Below, one piece after another: positions 45,620-55,391 of a stretch of DNA of 64,000 nt. This stretch comes from an uncultured Bacilli bacterium. Lineage in GTDB: Bacteria > Bacillota_I > Bacilli_A > RFN20 > CAG-826. Every line of letters starts with the position of its first letter. Within the stretch, counting starts at the first letter, position 1. Both the position numbers and the translations under genes were made by a program. The stretch lies in the NCBI GenBank assembly GCA_944350425.1, contig CALVOX010000001.1:170212-234211 (forward strand), read 5' to 3'. The notes under the pieces are model-generated. The model did not search any database and was not told the origin of the DNA. It worked only from the letters and a program-made list of their open reading frames with translations.

Positions 45620-46959
45620 ATGTTTTATAGAAACTCTAACTTAAAAACGGATACATATTATAGACAATTTTATGGTCAACTAAATAAAGCTCGTTCTTCA
45701 GGAAAAAGAGAAGTTTTAATTAACACTATTAGAAGACTTAATAACTGCCAATGGGCTTTAAAACTTAAGGGCGACATAAAAATACAAGAAATAATAGATG
45801 ATAACTGGGATGATTTCTTAGCCATTCATCCTAGAAATTGTTTACGATCTGCTATCATTGATAATGTAGAAAAAATGCTTAAATGCAAAAAATTAGAAAT
45901 GGAAATGTCTTATTACGAGTGTCCTAATTGTAACAATTATTACGTGTGCTTGCATACTTGCAAAAGTTCTTTTTGCCCAACTTGTGGCCAAAAAAGCATT
46001 GAATGTTTCAAAGAAAATTATAAAAGCACCTCGCCGTCAATTAGTTTTTACCGTTCCAACAGAATTAAGAGGTTTTTTCAGATAATATAGAGATCAAATT
46101 TCAATATTATTTGAAGCAGCAAACGAATCTATTGTTGATTTGTTAAAAAGACATGCACCTAAAAAGTACAAAGAAGAGAAAAGAAAAATCGGTATTATTT
46201 GCTTTCTTCATACTTATGGGCGAGCAATGAATCAGCATCCAAATATTCATGTTTTATTTGCAGAAAAATATTTAAAGAAAGATGGCGAATTAAAAGATTT
46301 TTACTTTCTTAAATTTGATTATCTGAGAAAGCATTTCCTTTTTTCGGTCATAAAAAAGATAAGAAGATTTTTAAATACTGAAAGAGTTTCTGATAAAGCT
46401 AAAAAAATATCGTGCAATTATTGAATCAGTGCAAAAGAGAGCCGTTAATGGTTCTTATTTCCATGGAAAGAAAACCGAATCAATAACTTCTATTACTTCC
46501 ATTAAGGCTGTTGCTAAGTATATCGCAAGATATGCTGCACATCCTACAATTTCTGAAAGAAGAATATTGAAATATGATTCGAAAACAAAGATGGTTACTT
46601 GGTTTTATGACCCACATGAAGATGATAATAAAGACGAAGATGCCGATGACTATAAAGGCAGACAATGTGTAACCGAATCTGCACTTAAATTTATTGAAAG
46701 ACTTATTATTCAGATCAACGACCGTTATTTTTCAGTGGTCAGATATTATGGTTTTTATTCAAATAATTCTAAAAACAATTATAAAAACATAAGGAAAATG
46801 TTTAGCGATGAAAAAATTGAAAAATTATTTCTCTGCCTTGAATGGAAATTCGGACTGCTATATGCTTTTGGATATAATCCTCTTTTATGTGAATGTGGAC
46901 ACAAAATGGTTTACGTACCTAAAAAATCTATTGAAAGGATGCATCCAACATTAGTTTAA
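45620..46959 (+). pseudogene. IS91-family Y1/Y2 HUH transposase, frameshifted
   Basis: The N-terminal zinc-binding part (YECPNCNNYYVC...CKSSFCPTCGQK) is in the first frame, 45620-46090. The HUH region (HTYGRAMNQHPNIHVLF) is in a second frame, 46140-46424. The tyrosine helix KAVAKYIARYAAHPTISER and RYYGFY are in a third, 46429-46959. Besides the two frameshifts, the first metal-binding His of the usual HPHIH is Asn (CAT to AAT), so the enzyme would be inactive even with the frames joined. Confidence 0.8.
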
Positions 46960-47260
46960 ATTTAGAACCATTAAAGAAAAAATTAGACGAGCCAAAGATT
47001 TTAACCTATTTAACGATTTAAAAAAGGGCGATCCAGATTATCTTGATTCTAAAGAATTTGCTTTAAAAGAAATTTATGATGAATATATAGAATTTAAATG
47101 TCTCGATTGCGGTTCTGAATAAACCGTTGAAGGAGATATAGTTTTCGAATTGTTTGATGAGGAATTTGAGGAGTGTCCTATTTTACTTTCCCCAAAATGT
47201 GATGATGGAAGCTTTGTTCCTAAAGATATTTATGAACAAATTAAAGGGCCGAAACGTTAA
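46955..47260 (+). pseudogene. Trailing ORF of the IS91-type element, broken
   Basis: About 100 codons are open apart from one TAA at 47120-47122. They read RAKDFNLFNDLKKGDPDY, then CLDCG before the stop and VFELFDEEFEECPILLSPKC after it. No start codon is visible in this frame. It may be an accessory protein carried by the element; I do not recognise it. Confidence 0.5.
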
Positions 47261-47329
47261 AATATAAAATAAAACTAAGTTTATAAGAGATTAACTATAA
47301 TACTTTTGGCAACTTTAAAGAGTTAGAAA

Positions 47330-47640
47330 AAAGTCGAATTTCCTAGTTAAAAGAAAAACGACTTCAGAATTAGCAATTATCTCAAAACAAATTGTATCTT
47401 CACTGATTTCCTTGTGTTCCCATACCTTAGCTGTTTGTATCCCGAAATCATTTACACAAAATATTGAACCTTTGACAGGTGGTTATATCTAGAATCGTTA
47501 TAGATTATGTTTTCTATGTTATTTCTACAGAAATTCTTTATTCGCTTGCAAATATCATCTTCTAAATTTAGCAAGATATATTCTAAAAACTGATTGTGAC
47601 TCTTCCCTATCTATATCACCTACTCCCCTTAAGTTAGATA
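47330..47640 (-). pseudogene. Remnant of an unrecognised gene
   Basis: Minus-strand reading in shifting frames gives coherent protein: DIDREESQSVFRIYLAKF, then LEDDICKRIKNFCRNNIENI, then DFGIQTAKVWEHKEIS followed by FEIIANSEVVFLLT. Two frameshifts are needed. The composition is protein-like, but no family is evident. Confidence 0.4.
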
Positions 47641-47776
47641 AAAATATTATAGTAAAAAATGTGATTGATTTGAACTTTAAGTGGGCAAAGTATGAGAGAA
47701 ATTTCGGACAATAAAATAAGGAATATCTAGAAATTATAAAATTTAAAAAGCGCTGTTAACATTCGACTAACTTCAA

Positions 47777-50221
47777 TCATTCTTTTGAAATCAATGAATA
47801 TGCCAAGTACAAATCATTGTTAATTTTGAGTTTCAATTCAAAATAAACCATTATAAAAACTTTCTTCTTTTTCAAAACGTCAAATAATTCTTGCCTGCTT
47901 AGTAGTATTCCCTTTGTATCGTCATTACTATATTCGTTATAAAAATAGGCACCATTAACCATTTTGAAAGATTCATCGATAATACTATTTACTTCGTTAT
48001 CTTCTAAAAATCTTACATAACTTTTTTCTTGGTTAATATTTACACAAAACTCTAAAAAATTATCTTTCCAAAAAACACCAGGAGGAATTAGCCCATTATA
48101 TTCATTTTTAAGTTTACCTATTTTTTCTTTTGAGCTTTCACTTATCTCCATCAAATCATTGTACTTACATGATTGATTGGTTGCTCCAAATTCTAAAAAG
48201 TCTTTAATTGTCTCATCTGTTAAAGATCGTCCATCAATTATTTTTCTATCTAAAGATTTGTTTATTTCATTTCTAATCAATCGTTTTATTTCCTCCTTCA
48301 AATAACTCGAGAAAAAATCAATAATTGACTCAATCTGATATACCTCCGAATTAATCGGAAAGAAATAGCTTCTGCAAAAATTAGTGTTTTGAAGTTTTTT
48401 ATTAAAATAAGGCAATGTATTAATTTGTTCATTTAACGACGAAATTAAGTGCTCTTTAATATTAGTGAGATTAACATTATCAAAACAATCATTTGTTTTT
48501 TCCTGTAGCTCACGCTTTCGTTTATTATTTAAAAAATCAAATAAAACTTTTCTATATTCTTTATAGAACTCTTTGATTTTATAATTGCTTGAACAAGTTA
48601 GACCATAAAATTTTAAGAAATCAAAGTGTGACTCTAAATTAGGAAAGTTTTCACTAGTATCTAACCATTTTTGTGAAATAACATCTAAAAGAGTGTTTTT
48701 GTATTTTTTTGAGATTGAGTCAAGAATTTCTTTAAGCGCATTTGCATTACAGAAATTATGGCCTAATATAGCAATTTCTAAGCATAGATTTATAATAAAA
48801 TATTTATTAAACTCTTTTTCTGAATCAACAAATCCACAACCACTATGAGAAATTAAAAAATCATAAGTTCCTTCATTAACTAGTTCATATATGTGCAACA
48901 ATCTAAACACAAAACTTGAATCAACTTTAATTTGCATCAACATATAGTTCAACGATTTCGACCATGTCGCATCAAATGAATTCAGCCCTTTCGATTTTTC
49001 ACTAACGAAATTTGAAAGTTCTTCCTTCTTAGCATATGGGAGATTGCCATTTTTATAAATAAAATAAAGCAACAGCGAAAGAAAGAGTCCTATATCACAT
49101 TGCTCATAAGAAAAAATAGCCGATGAATAATAATTATTGTCCCTTAAAGCAGCGTAAAACCATAGATCGCCTTCTTTAATTGTGTTTATCGCCATCTGCA
49201 ATATATAAGGATAATTTAAGTCTCTTGTTTCCACAGAAAAACACGATTGAATAAACGAAAAAATAATGCGATTAATCCAAGATGTTTCTTTCTTCTTTAG
49301 ATTAAACACAACATTGCAAATTTCATGTAAAGAAAAGGTAAGTCTTGTAAGATGATATGTTTTATCAATCCCGGAAAATAGTGAATTGTAATTTTTGGAT
49401 TTATCTGAGCTTGTTAAAATTTGAATATTGCTAAAGGCGGAATTAATACTCTTTTCTAAAGAAATATCCATATCATTATCATAAATTTCAGCTTTTATTG
49501 CACCTTCATTCTCAATAATATCCCAAAAAAATCCGTTTTGAATGGACATTAAATTATCGAATAAATTTGAATTATAAGAAACATTATTTTCTTCTTTTAA
49601 ACAATCATATGTTAAAACTATGCCGTCGTTAAGCGTCATAAATAAAAGAACAGTTTCTAAAGTGTTTTGCTTATTTGCATAACCTAAAATAAAATCCGGT
49701 TTATTAAACTTATATCCTTTTTTTATAACTCTATAAAGGTATTTGTCATTCATCGTTAATATAGGCACTTCTTGAAGTGCAAATATTAGACAATATACGA
49801 AAGCTATAAAATCTAAAGTAATTATTAAACCGCTGGTGTTATCATTAATAATTTTTGCAAAAAGACAACCTAAATTTAACATCAAGAAAATAATAATAAT
49901 ATGCAAAAAATCGAAATAAAAAGATCCACGTAGTTTATTAAAATCTTTGGTACTAACACCATATATTTTTTCTCTTCTAAATTGTAAAATAATTGAAATT
50001 ATTGTTAATATCGTTGGCAAAACAATAAGTATTATGTCTGCATTTTGAAAGTCACAATCGATTTTAATTACATTAGTAAGAGATAGAATAAGAATTAATA
50101 AAATTAAAGACGCTACGCCAACATCAAAAAGAAACGATAAAAAGTGACATTTATAGGCGAAATATCTAAAATTTTCTATCTTAAATTTTTGTTTAGTAGT
50201 CTTTTCCTTGTTCTTATTCAA
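47777..50221 (-). CDS. Unidentified 814-residue membrane-anchored protein
   Basis: The first 165 residues contain four hydrophobic helices (about 33-50, 62-80, 108-126 and 132-150). A cytoplasmic region of about 650 residues follows, rich in Phe, Asn and Leu and probably alpha-helical. No catalytic motif or known domain is visible. It begins 32 bases after the relic restriction-modification gene and may share its transcript. The size and four-helix anchor resemble membrane effectors of some defence loci, but that is only a resemblance. Confidence 0.65.
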   Translation of the reverse strand: MNKNKEKTTKQKFKIENFRYFAYKCHFLSFLFDVGVASLILLILILSLTNVIKIDCDFQNADIILIVLPTILTIISIILQFRREKIYGVSTKDFNKLRGSFYFDFLHIIIIFLMLNLGCLFAKIINDNTSGLIITLDFIAFVYCLIFALQEVPILTMNDKYLYRVIKKGYKFNKPDFILGYANKQNTLETVLLFMTLNDGIVLTYDCLKEENNVSYNSNLFDNLMSIQNGFFWDIIENEGAIKAEIYDNDMDISLEKSINSAFSNIQILTSSDKSKNYNSLFSGIDKTYHLTRLTFSLHEICNVVFNLKKKETSWINRIIFSFIQSCFSVETRDLNYPYILQMAINTIKEGDLWFYAALRDNNYYSSAIFSYEQCDIGLFLSLLLYFIYKNGNLPYAKKEELSNFVSEKSKGLNSFDATWSKSLNYMLMQIKVDSSFVFRLLHIYELVNEGTYDFLISHSGCGFVDSEKEFNKYFIINLCLEIAILGHNFCNANALKEILDSISKKYKNTLLDVISQKWLDTSENFPNLESHFDFLKFYGLTCSSNYKIKEFYKEYRKVLFDFLNNKRKRELQEKTNDCFDNVNLTNIKEHLISSLNEQINTLPYFNKKLQNTNFCRSYFFPINSEVYQIESIIDFFSSYLKEEIKRLIRNEINKSLDRKIIDGRSLTDETIKDFLEFGATNQSCKYNDLMEISESSKEKIGKLKNEYNGLIPPGVFWKDNFLEFCVNINQEKSYVRFLEDNEVNSIIDESFKMVNGAYFYNEYSNDDTKGILLSRQELFDVLKKKKVFIMVYFELKLKINNDLYLAYSLISKE

Positions 50222-50253
50222 CTTTTCACTCCTAAGAAATACAATATCTAAAT

Positions 50254-50919
50254 TTACTTTACTGTTTCCTTAATGTATAAGGTCTCGTTGCTATCTAAAT
50301 TGAAGAAACTAAAAATTGCATTATCAATTTCTTCTAAAGAAGAATCCCAATTAATTTGATTGTTGGACTCAAAATCAAAAACTGGCACATATTTGTAAAC
50401 ATTTCTAGCAGCGTTTTGACTTTTTTTAACTTGTGAAATCAAATATTTATATAACGAAGTGTTCATATATTTAATTACATTTAAACAAATCTTTTTGCTT
50501 TTAAACGGCCCAACTACTAAATAAGTTTCATTGCAACAACTGCCTGGTTCGCCATAAAAAGGTAGGCCATTAAACTTCGCCGAAATTTCTCCAGCTTTTA
50601 AAACAAAAACTTTATGTTCATCAATCCATTCTTGTTTAGCTATAATTTCACTTCTCTCTATATAAGCAAACTTATCATTTTTATTTCGCGAAAATCGATA
50701 GATTTTAATGGATGTAGGAGTTTCTTTATCTAAAAATAAGTTTTTATAATTACCAACAATACCATTAGCAAATGGTGAATATGTAGAAACTAAATTCATA
50801 AAAGATTTAAAGTCAGGTTTTAGTGAACCTACTTTCTTTAAGATATTTAATGCCATACTGTCACGCATAAAAATATCTGTTCCATTCGATCCAATCTTCT
50901 TTTGCATCGCAGTTTTCAC
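50254..50919 (-). pseudogene. C-terminal remnant of an Eco57I-type DNA methylase/specificity protein
   Basis: This 221-codon frame resembles the target-recognition end of Eco57I-like methylases: KVFVLKAGEISAKFNG, GEPGSCCNETYLVVGPF, then KSQNAARNVYKYVPVFDF and INWDSSLEEIDNAIFSFF. The AdoMet-binding and NPPY catalytic blocks that should precede it are missing. It joins directly onto the upstream frame, so a large internal deletion has fused two genes. Confidence 0.7.
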
Positions 50920-51466
50920 TTACAACCCTTAACTTTCTATCTAAGAGACCGATGCGTTCGATCAAAGGAATAAATTCCCCAGTAACGGTATCATATCTGC
51001 TAGTTAAGTAAGGTGCTTCGCCACAGGTAATCTCAAGCCTTGTGTCTTTGACGTAATCCTGCCAATTCTTATCAGTAAATTCGATTTTACTAGTATTGGC
51101 TTCCCATCCTTTTTCTTCTTCAAAATTAAAGACATTCTCTCTTCCAAACCAAGCATTATCGATTAGGTTATTTTGTTTGTTACATACCCATGAGGGAGTA
51201 AAGACTTCTGCCTTTTCTTTGGATCTAATTCTTTGTTCTTCTTTTGATTTACCAATACGCGCTCTAATCAAAACTCTTTTTCTATTTTTAAGAAACTCAA
51301 TTCTAATTTCAGTAGTTCCGTTATATCCTCTTTTAGAATAATTATTGGTAGCAAAAATAATGTTCTTGTTTGTGTTTTTATCTTTCAACAAGAGTTCTAT
51401 TATTTCATCATCGATATCATATATAAGATCATTTGTTTGAGTAATTTCCACTATTTTCACCACCAA
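50861..51466 (-). pseudogene. N-terminal part of a restriction-modification gene
   Basis: About 200 residues match the start of a standalone R-M subunit found beside Eco57I-type methylases: EKAEVFTPSWVCNKQNN, NAWFGRENVFNF, RLEITCGEAPYLTSRYDT and ERIGLLDRKLRVVSE. It ends abruptly at the deletion joint and reads into a stop. The start is probably a GTG or TTG immediately after the preceding helix-turn-helix frame. Confidence 0.7.
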
Positions 51467-51664
51467 TTAATCATCTAATTTTATGCCTATCTCATTAAAG
51501 AGAGTGACAAGTTTCTTTTTGATTTCCATGTTTGGTTCAAACCTTCCTGTTTCCCAACGAGAAATAGAAACATAGGTAACGCCTAATATTTTAGCAATCT
51601 CTTCTTGCGTTAGGAACTTTCTCTCTCAATATTCTCTAATCTTTTTCGCATAATCAAATATAGT
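51467..51664 (-). pseudogene. XRE-type helix-turn-helix regulator remnant
   Basis: Reading through one TGA (51626-51628) gives FDYAKKIREY, then ERKFLTQEEIAKILGVTYVS and RWETGRFEPN, a clear HTH_3 domain. No start codon is left in frame. Such a domain usually precedes this R-M gene family, as a controller or fused to it. Confidence 0.7.
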
Positions 51665-51763
51665 TGCACCTCAAAAATTCTTATCAGCATTTTAACACAA
51701 AACGCCTAATATTTCGACATTTAATGAAACTTTTGTGAGACTTTTTTCTTAAAAACAAAAATA

Positions 51764-51803
51764 GACCGCCCAACCCTATTATCGCTAATAGGATCCAGCG
51801 GTC
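51764..51803 (-). terminator. Terminator of the phage lysis relic
   Basis: A bulged hairpin: outer stem GACCGC/GCGGTC and inner stem CCTATTA/TAATAGG. It is followed on the minus strand by TATTTTTGTTTTT, directly after the holin stop. Confidence 0.85.
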
Positions 51804-51808
51804 CTTCA

Positions 51809-52201
51809 TTATGCTTTGGTCGATACGTTCTCAAGTCTATTTATGCTTGCCTCAATCTGGATGTTGATCCAGGTATCGAGGTCGCCAAAGTTCTTGTCGA
51901 TGTAGTCCTTGATGTCATCGCTAAGCTGAGCAAGCACGTTATCCTTAGCCTTATTTAAAGCAATAAGCTGAGCGTCATTATTGAAACTTCCTTCATTCTT
52001 AAGAGCCTCAACGTATGTTTGAAACACGCATTTAACTGCATCCAAAACGATTGTCGTTGCCTCGGTTAAGTATTTGGAAGTGTTTACGTTATCGATCTAG
52101 CTAGAGATCCATTTGATTAACTTAGATCCAAAGAAAATGATAAGCGGAATTATGACCGCCGTAACATGACAGCTTAAAACATTGAGTAAAATTTCATTCA
52201 T
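51809..52201 (-). pseudogene. LLH-type phage holin with an amber stop
   Basis: From the ATG at 52201, after GGAGGAC, the frame gives a hydrophobic segment (VTAVIIPLIIFFGSKLIKW), one TAG, and then a helical cytoplasmic tail (YVEALKNEGSFNNDA...INRLENVSTKA), 130 residues in all. The anchor plus long helix matches LLH-family holins. G+C is clearly higher than in the neighbours, marking foreign origin. It overlaps the XhlA-like gene by eight bases. Confidence 0.7.
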
Positions 52202-52382
52202 GATTTTGTCCTCCCTTCATTTCATCATGTAGTTCTGTGATTCTTTCATGAGCGTTCTTTGTTGATTCCTCTACCTTCACAAGCCTATTCGAAAGTTCGG
52301 TATATCTTTCCTCTAGGTGGTTTAGCGCTTTCTCTATCCTATCGATAGAAGATTTGATATAGCCGATTTCAGAAAGCATCAC
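52194..52382 (-). CDS. XhlA-like phage coiled-coil protein
   Basis: A 62-residue protein with a heptad-like helix (SSIDRIEKALNHLEERY, then VKVEESTKNAHERITELHDE), which resembles the N-terminal part of XhlA-type hemolysin/holin partners. The C-terminal membrane segment of XhlA is absent, so it may be shortened. It couples to the holin at its end. AAGGAG is only two bases from the ATG. An IS21 element is inserted 35 bases upstream, cutting it off from the rest of its prophage. Confidence 0.6.
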   Translation of the reverse strand: MMLSEIGYIKSSIDRIEKALNHLEERYTELSNRLVKVEESTKNAHERITELHDEMKGGQNHE

Positions 52383-52497
52383 TCCTTCGTTCTTCTCAGC
52401 ATATAAATGTACCAGTTGTGTTCAAATAAAATTCCCCACTTTTGTTCGCTACTAGGTACATTTTTGTTATTATGTCCGGCGAAAGGAAGAATTGTAA

Positions 52498-53726
52498 ATG
52501 TCAGACATAGTAACTAAATTCATACAATCAAAAGAAGACTTAATTTTCTTAAGTAAAAACTATCAGATAGGAGAAATTAAAGTGAATATTACCAAAGCAG
52601 CAAAGAAGTTAGGATTAGATAGAAAAACAGTTCGAAGGTATTTAAATGGCTTTGTTTCTAAGAAAAAAGAAAACGAAAAAAGTATTTAGATGATTATATT
52701 TCCGTCATTAAAAGCGTCTTAACTGATAAAAATCGAGAATTTGATTATATCTATCATTTATATCGATTTATGAAACGAGACTATAAAATTACATGCAGTA
52801 GAGTTACATTTAATCGTTATATTCAAACTAATGAAGAACTGAGTACTTTATTCAAAAAAATCATTCATCAAATTTTACGGTTAGGTTTGAAACAGAGAAG
52901 GGACAACAAGTTCAATTTGATTTAAAAGAAAAAATTAAACTTATAACTGCTACTAATGAAGCTCATACAATTTATATCCCTACATTAACGTTTGGCTGGT
53001 CAAGATATAATTGTAGAAAAGCGGTTCTTGATACAAAAACTGAGACTTTAGTTTCATTCCTTGCTGAAACATTCGATAAAATTGGTGGAGTTCCACGAGA
53101 AATCGTAATTGATAATCTTAAAGCTTTCGTTGAAACACCAAGGCACGGTCAAAACGAAGCAATATTAAATAGTTATTTCGAAGCATTTTGTAAAGGTTAT
53201 GGGATAATTGTCAAACCTTGTATGCCAAGGCGACCACAGACAAAAGGAAAAACTGAAACTCAAAACAAAATCGTTGGCCAATTAAAAAACTACAACGGTC
53301 ATTATAAAGACATTGACGAAATTCACGAAGTACTTGGGAAAATAAATGAAGAAGATAACGAGAATATTTCTCAAGCCACAAAATTGCCTAGACAGTTTTT
53401 ATTCAATAAAGAAAAAGATGATCTAAATCCTCTCCCAAGCAAAGAAATAAGGATAAAGTATCATCTAAGTCTAAAAGAAGTTCATGTCTCTAACAAGTCT
53501 ATGATTTCCTACAAATCTAACAAATACTCCGCCCAAAAGAAATATATTGAAATGACTGTAGGATTAGTTGCAATTAAAGACGAACTGCATATCTATCATA
53601 ACAAAAAAATAATCACAAAACAAAATTACTAACAATCCTTTAAATGTAAAAATAGAACACGAACTTTTTTATGAAAAAACACAAATACTAAAACCTACGA
53701 AACAAGTATTCTTAGCAAGGAATTAA
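52498..53726 (+). pseudogene. IS21 transposase IstA, frameshifted
   Basis: An N-terminal HTH (ITKAAKKLGLDRKTVRRYL) lies in the first frame. After a frameshift near 52675 comes the catalytic core: QQVQFDLKEK (first Asp), EIVIDNLKAF (second Asp) and RPQTKGKTETQNKI (Glu). Further shifts occur near 52860 and 53630. The C-terminus ends with ILKPTKQVFLARN. The catalytic residues are intact but the frame is not. Confidence 0.82.
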
Positions 53727-53738
53727 AGGAGCTTAACT

Positions 53739-54491
53739 ATGAATAATGATGTTTTAGAACAATTAGCATATTTAAAATTAAAATCTGCCTACATTTATTT
53801 AAAAAATTACTCATTAACGACCAAATTAGTGTGTTAGATATAAAAGGACTATATAAAGTTTTAAGTAAGGAGGTCCAGGTAAAAGAAGAAAACAACAGAC
53901 TATATAAAGATAAAGTGGCTGCGTTTCCTTTCTTACGTAAAATTGAAGATTCTGATTTTGATTTTCAACCATCGATTAGCAAGGATAAAATTATGTCAAT
54001 TGTTGAATCAAATTTTTTACGATGAAGGTACTAATATTGCTTTTATTGGCAACCCAGGAACAGGCAAAACTCATCTTGCAATTGCTATTGCATATACTGT
54101 AGCAATAAGAAGAAATAGCGTTTATTTTATTAAATTCAATAAGTTGATAAATATATTGAGAAATGCTTACAACGAAGGTACTTTTGAGAGAAAAATAAAA
54201 CAATTTTTCAAATATAAGTTATTAATAATTGATGAAGTAGGATTCAATGAAATTACCCCACTAGAATCTAAACTATTCTTTCAATTAATTGATCTTCGTT
54301 ATACTAATAGATCAACAATCGTAACAAGCAACATAACTTTTGACAGACGGTCAACAATATTAGGAAATGATGAAATGATTACCAAAGCAATTGTGGATAG
54401 ACTTTTATATTTTTCTTATTTGTTTAACATTACAGGTCCATCTTACAGGTTAAAAGACAAACTTAAAATAAACGAAACTGGGGAAAATTAA
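53739..54491 (+). pseudogene. IS21 helper ATPase IstB, frameshifted
   Basis: It begins with MNNDVLEQLAYLKLKSAYIY after AAAGGAG, then shifts frame twice (near 53825 and 54010). The ATPase has Walker A IGNPGTGKTHLA and Walker B LLIIDEVGF, with the C-terminal VDRLLYFSYLFNITGPSYR. Only the N-terminal domain is broken. Confidence 0.82.
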
Positions 54492-54532
54492 ATTTAACAA
54501 AGTGGGCTTTTTAACTTGACATTTAAAACACC

Positions 54533-54549
54533 CTTAGTCATCGACTAAG
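54533..54549 (-). terminator. Hairpin at the IS21 right junction
   Basis: CTTAGTC-ATC-GACTAAG lies about 60 bases past the GIY-YIG stop. Its expected uridine tract is replaced by the end of the IS21 element. Confidence 0.45.
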
Positions 54550-54612
54550 AATGTGTCAGACATGTCGTTCTAATATGGCAAAGATGAACCATTTTACTAC
54601 AATGCACACCCC

Positions 54613-55374
54613 CTACTTATCAACCTTACAGTACAAGAATGGGCTTGCTAGACCTTTCTTTCTATATTTTTCAGGTATTCTTTTTCCTTTGAATATTTTT
54701 TGAACAGCTGGTTCTGCAACTTCACCTGTAAATTCAGCTCGACCGCTTCTTCCTTCACAATAATGCCATTCGTGAACTTTATAGACTTCACGAACTATGC
54801 CACCTGTAACGGATAAAACATAAGGATATTTCTTCGCAACTTCTGGCCTTAGTTTCCAAGCTGAACGAGTACAATCATACCTATCCTTTCGTTGATTAAG
54901 CCAATAATCTTTTACTTTAATAATCATATATTTAGGATTAGAATCAGAATCTACATACTCTTTTGCTGCAAGGTCTCTTTGAAGAGTTATCGCATTCGTT
55001 GGCTCGCTGGAACTGAATCCTTTTATTTTGTTAGTCAATTTTCTATCAATAGAATAAGCATCAATTAAAGTACTTTCAATAATAAATGCATCTCTTTCTT
55101 CCAACCCATATTTTTGAATAATATAAATTACTTCTAGACCAGAATCTTTTATTTCACGAATAGTTTTATACTTTAAATTTTCATCATCATCTTGTTCTGG
55201 GATGTAATCGACATCATTGTAACTCTCTAAGGCACAATTTGCATGTGCAAAAACACGATTATTCTTTCCTTTTCCAACATAAAAAGTTTGCCCATTTCTT
55301 GGGTCGACTAATCTATAAACATAATATTTTAATTCAGCACATACTTCAGGACTAAATTTGTTTAATTCTTCCAC
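54613..55374 (-). CDS. GIY-YIG domain protein
   Basis: A 253-residue protein with a GIY-YIG nuclease fold near the N-terminus: KYYVYRLVDPRNG, then FYVGKG, and the catalytic-type Glu in FIIESTLIDAY. It resembles the LEM-3-like GIY-YIG group. The C-terminal 110 residues (WLNQRKDRYDCTRSAWKL) look like an extra DNA- or ligand-binding domain. I chose the GTG at 55374, which has GGAGG seven bases upstream, over a TTG inside the previous frame. It lies downstream of a broken gene. Confidence 0.78.
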   Translation of the reverse strand: MEELNKFSPEVCAELKYYVYRLVDPRNGQTFYVGKGKNNRVFAHANCALESYNDVDYIPEQDDDENLKYKTIREIKDSGLEVIYIIQKYGLEERDAFIIESTLIDAYSIDRKLTNKIKGFSSSEPTNAITLQRDLAAKEYVDSDSNPKYMIIKVKDYWLNQRKDRYDCTRSAWKLRPEVAKKYPYVLSVTGGIVREVYKVHEWHYCEGRSGRAEFTGEVAEPAVQKIFKGKRIPEKYRKKGLASPFLYCKVDK

Positions 55375-55391
55375 GACTATTCCTCCTTCTT

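Larger units (their letters stand above)
45546..47260 (+). mobile_element. Degenerate IS91-type (HUH, rolling-circle) element
   Basis: The element opens with a hairpin (45550-45580, arms ACGGAATTAATTAA with one mismatch), then a second hairpin CCTTGA-ATA-TCAAGG (45585-45599) that covers half of the AAGGAGG ribosome binding site. A transposase in three frames and a trailing ORF follow. The outer boundaries are estimates because IS91 elements lack inverted terminal repeats. Confidence 0.65.
52417..54530 (+). mobile_element. Degenerate IS21-family element
   Basis: Imperfect inverted ends (TGTGTTCAAAT...CCCACTTT at left; complement of TGTTTTAAATG...CCCACTTT at right) enclose istA- and istB-like genes, both frameshifted. 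It lies between the XhlA gene and the GIY-YIG region. The right end abuts a terminator hairpin. Confidence 0.8.
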
